DNA from: Odoribacteraceae bacterium | GTDB lineage: Bacteria > Bacteroidota > Bacteroidia > Bacteroidales > Marinifilaceae | NCBI GenBank assembly: GCA_031267995.1 | Contig: JAIRXZ010000030.1 | Coordinates: 1-5,617, forward strand | Length of the DNA stretch: 5,617 bases | Reading direction: 5' to 3' | Made by a program: the position numbers and the translations under genes | In this document: positions 1 through 4,020 of the stretch, in pieces | Numbering within the stretch: the stretch's first letter is position 1 | Layout of the letters: every line of letters begins with the position of its first letter | Notes under the pieces: model-generated | The model's database searches: none | Seen by the model: only the letters and a program-made list of their open reading frames with translations | Told to the model about the DNA's origin: nothing

Positions 1-2
1 CC

Positions 3-539
3 CCGGCAGCGACCACCCCGGCACTATCCACCCCGTCAACCCCTCCCGCCGCCCCTCGCCAGGACAAACCGCGGAAAACCGCCCCCCCCACCACCTTCAA
101 ACTCAAGCAAGCCATAGAGGAAACACCGGCCGCCGCCGCCCCTCGCGACCAGCCTCCCCCCTCCCGTGCCGACGCCACCTTCGACCTCGCCGCCGTCACC
201 GACGCCCTCTCCCGCTTCACCTCCGTTGACGGGGGCGTCGCCATGCACGCCGCGTTAACGGCCTACCCGCCCCGGCTGGACAACCTCGCCATCACCCTCG
301 CCCTGGACAACGACCTCCTCCTCGCCCAGGCCACGGAAATCCTCCCCTCCCTGCTCGCCTACCTGCAGCGCGAGCTGGGCAACACCACCCTCACCCTCAG
401 CCTCGAACTGCACGACGAACAGCGCAAAACCGACTCCGCGAAACGCCTCTACACCGCCAAAGACAAATTTGATTACTTCCTCGCCACGCACCCGGCGATA
501 CAAGAACTAAAGGAACGCTTCTCCCTGGAACTACCGTAG
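3..539 (+). CDS. dnaX: DNA polymerase III subunit gamma/tau (DnaX), C-terminal part; 5' end outside window
   Basis: The frame is open from the left edge to a TAG at 537-539, giving 178 residues with no start codon needed inside the window. Residues 1-63 are a Pro/Ala/Thr-rich linker. From about residue 64 (ATFDLAAVTDALSRF) onward there is a compact helical/strand domain that includes LPSLLAYLQRELGN. It ends in RLYTAKDKFDYFLATHPAIQ followed by ELKERFSLELP. A proline-rich linker followed by a small domain closing with a 'YT..DKF..l...P.i..Lk..F.L.L' signature is, from memory, how Bacteroidetes DnaX proteins end. DnaX is the clamp-loader ATPase subunit of the replicative polymerase and acts at the fork. 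The ATPase and zinc-binding regions would lie upstream and are not visible, so the call rests on the tail alone. An internal ATG at 243 is unlikely to be the start, because the same frame encodes the plausible domain beginning and linker before it. The gene converges on the sigma factor gene with a 35-base gap and no obvious terminator between them. Confidence 0.72.
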   Translation, partial: PAATTPALSTPSTPPAAPRQDKPRKTAPPTTFKLKQAIEETPAAAAPRDQPPPSRADATFDLAAVTDALSRFTSVDGGVAMHAALTAYPPRLDNLAITLALDNDLLLAQATEILPSLLAYLQRELGNTTLTLSLELHDEQRKTDSAKRLYTAKDKFDYFLATHPAIQELKERFSLELP

Positions 540-574
540 CATCCACCCCCGCCACCAAACAAACCAACCACCCC

Positions 575-1138
575 TCACAACACCTGCAGCGCGACGGCCA
601 CGAAAAACAGTTCTCCCATCTGCTCGCGCAACAAATTCATGGCTCTATTCTTTTGCGTCTTCACCGTCGCCACGGAAACGCTCAGCAGCGCGGCAATCTC
701 CTCGTTCTTTTTTCCTTGGAGATGATACTCGAACACCTCCCTGCACCGTCGGGGCAGCCGCTCGACGACGGCAAAAATCATCCGGTACACCTCCTCCTCC
801 ACCTGCAGGCGATCATCCGGCGCCTCCACCAGATCCTCCTCCCTCACGGACATCAGGTACTCGCTCCTCACCCGTTCCCGTTTCAGTTCGTTCAGGCAAC
901 CATTCTTCACCGCCGTGTACAGGAACGTCCGCAGCCGCGGGAACGAATCGAAGCGCGACCCCCGCCGCCAAATATCGGAAAACAGATCCTGCACGATATC
1001 CTCCACCGCCTCCCGTCTCTGGAGGTAGTGCAACCCGAAGCTCACCATCGTTCGGTAATACTCCTTGTACAACAACCGGAAACCCTGTTGCTTCCCCTCG
1101 TTCAGCAGATCCAGCAGATACGTCTCGGAAACCCTCAT
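575..1138 (-). CDS. ECF RNA polymerase sigma-70 factor (Bacteroides expansion type)
   Basis: This 187-residue protein directs RNA polymerase core to a specific promoter set. Sigma region 2 spans about residues 18-91: the core-binding helix contains AVEDIVQDLFSDIW (44-57), followed by the promoter-melting and -10-reading part FDSFPRLRTFLYTAVKNG (63-80) and CLNELKRERV (81-90). A short acidic linker (about 98-116) leads to region 4 (about 120-176). Its helix-turn-helix is NEEIAALLSVSVATVKTQKN (145-164), which reads the -35-like box. Length and two-domain layout fit group 4 (ECF) sigmas, and the sequence resembles the expanded Bacteroidetes family often linked to TonB-dependent nutrient uptake. 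The ATG at 1138 is followed at once by a typical N-terminus (MRVSETYLLDLL). Downstream on its own strand there is only the convergent dnaX end, so no FecR-like anti-sigma gene follows it. A consensus promoter lies about 145-175 bases upstream of the start. Regulon and signal cannot be inferred. Confidence 0.93.
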   Translation of the reverse strand: MRVSETYLLDLLNEGKQQGFRLLYKEYYRTMVSFGLHYLQRREAVEDIVQDLFSDIWRRGSRFDSFPRLRTFLYTAVKNGCLNELKRERVRSEYLMSVREEDLVEAPDDRLQVEEEVYRMIFAVVERLPRRCREVFEYHLQGKKNEEIAALLSVSVATVKTQKNRAMNLLREQMGELFFVAVALQVL

Positions 1139-1282
1139 CTCGTGTTTACGTGTTCAACAAACCGGCAACGGGCGGAGAATCATCCTTCTCCCGTCCCCCT
1201 CGCCGTGACGCGAAGATAAAGAAAAAAGCGTCAAGAAAACCAAACACCCTCCCCGTCCCGCCCGCCATTTCCCCCTTGCCGG

Positions 1283-1315
1283 CAAAAATATCTGCCCGGA
1301 AATTTCCCCGTCAAA
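1283..1315 (-). promoter_or_regulatory. Promoter of the ECF sigma gene (Bacteroidetes -33/-7)
   Basis: Read on the minus strand, TTTG (1315-1312), a 21-base spacer and TATTTTTG (1290-1283) match the known Bacteroidetes housekeeping promoter consensus TTTG / TAnnTTTG exactly. Transcription would begin near 1276, leaving a 5' leader of about 138 bases before the sigma ATG. That leader contains an imperfect hairpin (1168-1194; ACGG+GAGAA pairing with TTCTC+CCGT). The start site is inferred. Confidence 0.68.
1298..1307. promoter_or_regulatory. 10-bp palindrome GGAAATTTCC in the divergent promoter spacer
   Basis: GGAAATTTCC is a perfect palindrome between the -33 and -7 boxes of the sigma promoter. 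It overlaps the -33-like TTTC of the tRNA-side promoter. A dimeric regulator bound here could affect both promoters, but a 10-bp palindrome can arise by chance and no second copy was seen nearby. The operator role is inference. Confidence 0.25.
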
Positions 1316-1333
1316 AAAATAACACTACATTCG
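1303..1333 (+). promoter_or_regulatory. Probable promoter for tRNA-Thr (near-consensus)
   Basis: TTTC (1303-1306), a 19-base spacer and TACATTCG (1326-1333) each differ from the Bacteroidetes TTTG / TAnnTTTG boxes at one position. The expected start, near 1340, falls a few bases before the mature tRNA 5' end at 1346, which suits a short-leader tRNA transcript. It overlaps the oppositely directed sigma promoter. Confidence 0.42.
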
Positions 1334-1345
1334 CGACCTGAAACC

Positions 1346-1421
<76 letters not shown>

Positions 1422-1440
1422 GCGCGCCACCACGCGCACC

Positions 1441-1478
1441 CCGGGCGGGAGAAAAGGGAAACCTTCCATCCCGCCCGG
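1441..1478 (+). terminator. Strong hairpin between tRNA-Thr and the MATE gene (terminator or processing structure)
   Basis: CCGGGCGGGA (1441-1450) is perfectly complementary to TCCCGCCCGG (1469-1478). Inside the 18-base loop, GGAA (1457-1460) can pair with TTCC (1464-1467). A smaller stem, GCGCG with CGCGC (1422-1426, 1433-1437), sits just after the tRNA CCA. No T-tract follows, so a standard intrinsic terminator is not shown. It may limit read-through from the tRNA into the exporter gene or mark a 3' processing boundary. Confidence 0.45.
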
Positions 1479-1546
1479 CCTCGTTCACACCCACCGGACA
1501 ACCCTGCATCCCCGGACACCCCGCGGGACGCCTCACCCCCCAGCCC

Positions 1547-2875
1547 ATGAACCGAGAAATACTCCGCCTGGCCATCCCCTCCATCATCTCCAACCTCACC
1601 ATCCCCCTCCTGGGGCTGGTCGACCTGGCCATTGTCGGCCACCTGGGATCCCCCGCCTACATCGGCGCCATTGCCGTGGGCGGTCTCCTCTTCAACCTCG
1701 TCTACTGGAACTTCGGCTTCCTTCGCCTCGGCGCCAGCGGCCTCACCGCGCAAGCCCGCGGGCGGGGCGACCACCGCGAAACCACCCGCGTCCTCGCCCG
1801 TTCCCTCGGGTTGGCCGGCCTCTCCTCCCTCCTCGTCCTCCTCCTGCAGCACCCCCTTGCCCGCCTCGTCATCCCCCTTCTCGACGCCAGCGGCGAAACC
1901 GCCCGCCACGCCGCCCGCTACTTCACCATCTGCATCTGGGGCGCCCCCGCCGTCCTTGGCCTCTACTGCTTCAAGGGCTGGTTCATCGGCATGCAAAACT
2001 CGCGCTACCCCATGTACATCGCCCTCGTCGTCAACCTCGTCAACATCGCCGTCAGCCTCGCCCTCGTCCACTGGTTCGGCATGAAAATCGAGGGCGTGGC
2101 CACCGGCACCCTCGTCGCCCAGTACGCCGGCCTGTTGCTGGCCATTTTCCTTTGTCGCCGTCGCTACCCCCTCCCCGGCGGCTGGAGCGCCGCGCGCGAA
2201 AGCTTCCGGGGGCGCGAAATACGCCGGTTCCTCGCCCTCGAGCGCGACATCTTCCTCCGCTCCGCCTGCCTCATTGCCGTCACCGCCGCCTTCACCGCCG
2301 CCGGCGCGCGCCAGGGCGACACCATCCTCGCCGTCAACACCCTGCTGATGCAACTCTTCACCCTCTTCTCCTACATCATGGACGGCTTCGCCCACGCCGC
2401 CGAGGCGCTGGTGGGACGCCACGTCGGGGCTTGCCAGCGTCGGCAGACGCGCCGCGTCATCCGCGCCCTTTTCGGCTGGGGTGTCGCCCTCGCCCTCCTC
2501 TTCACCCTCCTGTACGCCGTTGCCGGCCGCGGCCTCCTCGCCCTCCTCACCGACGACGCCGGCATCACCCGCGTCGCCGACCGCTACTACTACTGGGTGC
2601 TGGCCATCCCCCTTGCCGGCTTCCCCGCCTTCCTCTGGGACGGCATCCTCGTGGGCGCCACTGCCGGCCGGCAAATGTTGATCTCCATGTTCGCCTCCGC
2701 CGTTGCCTTCTTTGCCATCCTCCACGCCATCCCCGTTGCCAGCCACAACCATCTCCTGTGGTTGGCCTTTATCACCTACCTGCTCCTCCGCGGTATCTTG
2801 CAGACGATCCTCGCGTATCGCGACAGGGAGGCGATCTTCGGACGCCCCGGCGACGCGGCCATGCCCGTGACTTGA
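1547..2875 (+). CDS. MATE family multidrug/organic cation exporter, DinF-like
   Basis: This 442-residue inner-membrane protein should expel organic cations or toxic metabolites in exchange for Na+ or H+. Its length and about twelve hydrophobic segments are as expected for MATE transporters. The N-terminal half opens with IPSIISNLTIPLLGLVDLAI (10-29), which contains the TM1 Asp (D26), then VGHLG. The diagnostic stretch FGFLRLGASGLTAQARG (56-72) follows, typical of the DinF branch. The pseudo-symmetric second half shows SYIMDGFAHAAEALVG (275-290), the counterpart signature. Hydrophobic segments lie near 83-105, 124-148, 155-178, 183-203, 238-253, 262-280, 308-332, 346-371, 377-398 and 402-424. 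The ATG at 1547 puts TM1 right after MNREILRL, as usual in the family. No promoter consensus was found between the tRNA and this start, so it may depend on read-through or a divergent promoter. The last codons (MPVT, stop) coincide with repeat-array sequence. Substrate is unknown. Confidence 0.93.
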   Translation: MNREILRLAIPSIISNLTIPLLGLVDLAIVGHLGSPAYIGAIAVGGLLFNLVYWNFGFLRLGASGLTAQARGRGDHRETTRVLARSLGLAGLSSLLVLLLQHPLARLVIPLLDASGETARHAARYFTICIWGAPAVLGLYCFKGWFIGMQNSRYPMYIALVVNLVNIAVSLALVHWFGMKIEGVATGTLVAQYAGLLLAIFLCRRRYPLPGGWSAARESFRGREIRRFLALERDIFLRSACLIAVTAAFTAAGARQGDTILAVNTLLMQLFTLFSYIMDGFAHAAEALVGRHVGACQRRQTRRVIRALFGWGVALALLFTLLYAVAGRGLLALLTDDAGITRVADRYYYWVLAIPLAGFPAFLWDGILVGATAGRQMLISMFASAVAFFAILHAIPVASHNHLLWLAFITYLLLRGILQTILAYRDREAIFGRPGDAAMPVT

Positions 2876-2893
2876 GACGTGGCATGCCACGTC
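2876..2893. repeat. Diverged 18-bp palindrome at the array's left edge (fragment of the second element)
   Basis: GACGTGGCATGCCACGTC is a perfect palindrome immediately after the MATE stop codon. It corresponds to the arm GACGTAGC-AC-GCTACGTC found later in the array, with an A-T pair replaced by G-C on both sides. The flank TGCCCGTGACTTGAGACGT (2862-2880) matches 3011-3029 exactly. It may also act as a transcription-end hairpin for the MATE gene, although no T-tract follows. Confidence 0.75.
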
Positions 2894-2895
2894 CA

Positions 2896-2979
2896 GGGCG
2901 AATGATTCTTCGCCCCTACGGTGTTATCCACCACCACGGGATCGTTCGCCCTGCTGTAGGGGCGAATAATTATTCGCCC
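2896..2979. repeat. 84-bp palindromic element, copy 1
   Basis: The element starts GGGCGAATGATTCTTCGCCC and ends GGGCGAATAATTATTCGCCC. Each end is itself a hairpin, and the two ends, extended by CCCCTAC and GTAGGGG, are complementary to one another. The left arm carries a substitution (TTC instead of TTA) relative to copies 2 and 3, and the centre differs (CCACCACCACGGG). It lies just downstream of the MATE gene. Confidence 0.88.
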
Positions 2980-3022
2980 GCCCTTCCCGCTGGCGCGGGC
3001 TTGTAGCCCGTGCCCGTGACTT

Positions 3023-3111
3023 GAGACGTAGCACGCTACGTCTCTACTGATTCCCATAACCCGCCTCGTGAATTGTAAGTACCTCTGTAGAGACGTAGCG
3101 TGCTACGTCTC
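3023..3111. repeat. 89-bp inverted-repeat element, copy 1
   Basis: Arms of 25 bases at 3023-3047 and 3087-3111 are exact reverse complements. Each contains GAGACGTAGC and GCTACGTCTC around a 2-base centre, so each arm is also a hairpin on its own. The 39-base interior contains GTGAATTGTAAGTACC and shows no coding signal. The structure resembles a paired REP/inverted-REP or a very small MITE. Confidence 0.85.
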
Positions 3112-3139
3112 CCGGAATGCCGCCAACCTGCAACCGCCC

Positions 3140-3162
3140 GCCCCCGCGGGGGGCTTTTATTT
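3140..3162 (+). terminator. Terminator-like stem inside repeat unit 1
   Basis: GCCCCC (3140-3145) pairs with GGGGGC (3149-3154) around a 3-base loop, and TTTTATTT follows at 3155-3162. This has the shape of an intrinsic terminator on the + strand and would end anything reading rightward out of the MATE gene. The equivalent place in unit 2 (3420-3446) keeps the T-rich tail, but its stem is weakened to GCCC/GGGC with a long loop. Confidence 0.42.
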
Positions 3163-3176
3163 GCCCGTCGTCGCGA

Positions 3177-3260
3177 GGGCGAATGATTATTCGCCCCTAC
3201 GGTGTTATTCATCCCCGCGGGATCGTTCGCCCTGCTGTAGGGGCGAATAATTATTCGCCC
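3177..3260. repeat. 84-bp palindromic element, copy 2
   Basis: The 24-base terminal arms (3177-3200 and 3237-3260) are complementary except for one G.T position. Both arms carry the internal GGGCGAAT / ATTCGCCC hairpin. The central 36 bases contain CCCCGCGGGATCG and a third TTCGCCC segment, which offers alternative pairings with the right arm. Confidence 0.88.
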
Positions 3261-3301
3261 TCCCCCCGCTGGCGCGGGCTTGTAGCCCGTGCCCGTGACT
3301 T

Positions 3302-3395
3302 GAGACGTAGCACGCTACGTCTCTACTGATTCCCATGACCTTCCCCCGCCCGTGAATTGTAAGTACCTCTGTAGAGACGTAGCGTGCTACGTCTC
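3302..3395. repeat. Inverted-repeat element, copy 2 (94 bp)
   Basis: The arms at 3302-3326 and 3371-3395 are identical in sequence to those of copy 1 and are exact reverse complements. Only the interior differs, by 5 extra bases around CCCATGACCTTCCCCCGCCC. Arms held perfectly identical while the interior drifts fits selection on, or recent copying of, the ends. Confidence 0.85.
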
Positions 3396-3460
3396 ACGAA
3401 ATGCCGCCAACATGTAATCGCCCGTGTCCGCGGGGGGCTTTTGTTTGCCCGTTATCGCGA

Positions 3461-3544
3461 GGGCGAATGATTATTCGCCCCTACGGTGTTATCCACCCCC
3501 GCGGGATCGTTCGCCCTGCTGTAGGGGCGAATAATTATTCGCCC
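3461..3544. repeat. 84-bp palindromic element, copy 3
   Basis: This copy has the same 24-base complementary arms as copy 2, with centre CCACCCCCGCGGGATCG. It is followed by the hairpin stretch (3547-3577) and then joins directly to the unit tail, with the 89-94 bp inverted-repeat element missing. Confidence 0.88.
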
Positions 3545-3627
3545 TCCGCTGGCGCGGGCTTGTAGCCCGTGCCCGTGAAATGACGACATGTAACCACACG
3601 CCAACGCGTGGGTGGCGGGGAGTTTTC

Positions 3628-3783
3628 GTGAATCGAGTTAGGCGCGGCGATTTTAACGGTAGTCGATGACGGTCAAGGAAGGTGAAAAAACATGCTTTCC
3701 CTTCCTCTCTTCGGTCACTTTTCGGAAAAAAGTCCCTGTTTAGAGATTTTTTTTCGCTTTTTCTTGTTTTTCTCAATTATATG
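3628..3783. other. AT-rich non-coding region upstream of the fimbrillin promoter
   Basis: I see no credible gene here. The region holds an imperfect stem at 3677-3705 (GGAAGG+GAAA with TTTC+CCTTCC, one bulged T), a second stem at 3717-3733 (ACTTTT with AAAAGT) and a T8 run at 3747-3754 followed by more T-rich blocks. T/A-rich DNA just upstream of a promoter could act as an UP-like enhancing element. The stems plus the T-run could also end rightward transcription leaving the repeat array. Both roles are inferred. Confidence 0.5.
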
Positions 3784-3815
3784 TTTGGAAATATCCTTCT
3801 GCTCACCTATATTTG
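3784..3815 (+). promoter_or_regulatory. Consensus promoter of the fimbrillin gene
   Basis: TTTG (3784-3787), a 20-base spacer and TATATTTG (3808-3815) match both Bacteroidetes promoter boxes exactly with ideal spacing. A second TAnnTTTG box (TATGTTTG, 3780-3787) overlaps the -33 element but lacks a good partner upstream. Transcription would start near 3822, so the transcript has a leader of about 200 bases if translation begins near 4021, or about 46 bases if it begins at the ATG at 3868. Confidence 0.72.
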
Positions 3816-3955
3816 CCCGCTGAAAATGATTGAAGCGGAACGCTAAATGAAACAATAACTTAGATCGATGAAACATTTGAACACGAAGGACATTATCCTT
3901 TTTTTACAATCGGGAACACCACAAAATAATTTACGAGCGCCGGAGAATCGGTGCA

Positions 3956-4015
3956 GCGGGCAACACGCCCGCCCCGGGCGAGCAACTACTCCTTATATAG
4001 TAGCCCGCCTTTTTT
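3956..4015 (+). promoter_or_regulatory. Leader structure with terminator-like end (possible attenuator)
   Basis: CTACT (3983-3987 region) pairs with AGTAG just before CCCG, which can pair with CGGG at 3975-3978. The stem is followed directly by six T residues (4010-4015), two bases before an ATG. GCGGGC (3956-3961) can pair either with the nearby GCCCGC (3967-3972) or with GCCCGC at 4003-4008, so two mutually exclusive folds exist. This is the layout of an attenuator, but no ligand-binding core or leader peptide was recognised. It might instead be a degenerate intergenic repeat. Confidence 0.33.
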
Positions 4016-4020
4016 CATGC

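Larger units (their letters stand above)
2862..3627. repeat. Tandem array of a composite palindromic intergenic unit (about 281-284 bp, roughly 2.5 copies)
   Basis: Full units begin at 2896, 3177 and 3461, giving periods of 281 and 284 bases. A fragment (2862-2895) precedes them, and the third unit is incomplete and decays by about 3627. Each full unit runs in order: an 84-bp palindromic element; a GCTGGCGCGGGCTTGTAGCC-type stretch with a hairpin (GGGCT, TGT loop, AGCCC); a second inverted-repeat element of 89-94 bp; and a GC-rich stem followed by a T-rich tail. Units 1 and 2 are nearly identical apart from scattered substitutions and small indels. No coding frame is conserved across the copies, and I find no gene here. 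The organisation resembles REP/BIME or MITE-like intergenic repeats, which other proteins may mobilise, but no transposase is in the window. Confidence 0.9.

Noticed and set aside
2152..3006. A 284-codon plus-strand frame overlapping the MATE gene and the first repeats
   Set aside because: The product is Arg/Pro/His-rich, as expected from an out-of-frame reading, and it ends within repeat DNA.
3068..3329. Small plus-strand frames inside the repeat array
   Set aside because: They consist of repeat translation and are not conserved in frame or length between units.
2896..3544. Possible CRISPR array
   Set aside because: The regularly spaced palindromes suggested one, but the period is about 280 bases, the material between the palindromes is itself repeated, and no cas gene is present.
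3489..3776. A 95-codon minus-strand frame starting MRKTRKSEKK
   Set aside because: Its C-terminal half translates the palindromic repeats (RANNYSPL-type peptide), and its N-terminal part is read from T-rich non-coding DNA. No promoter consensus or domain supports it.
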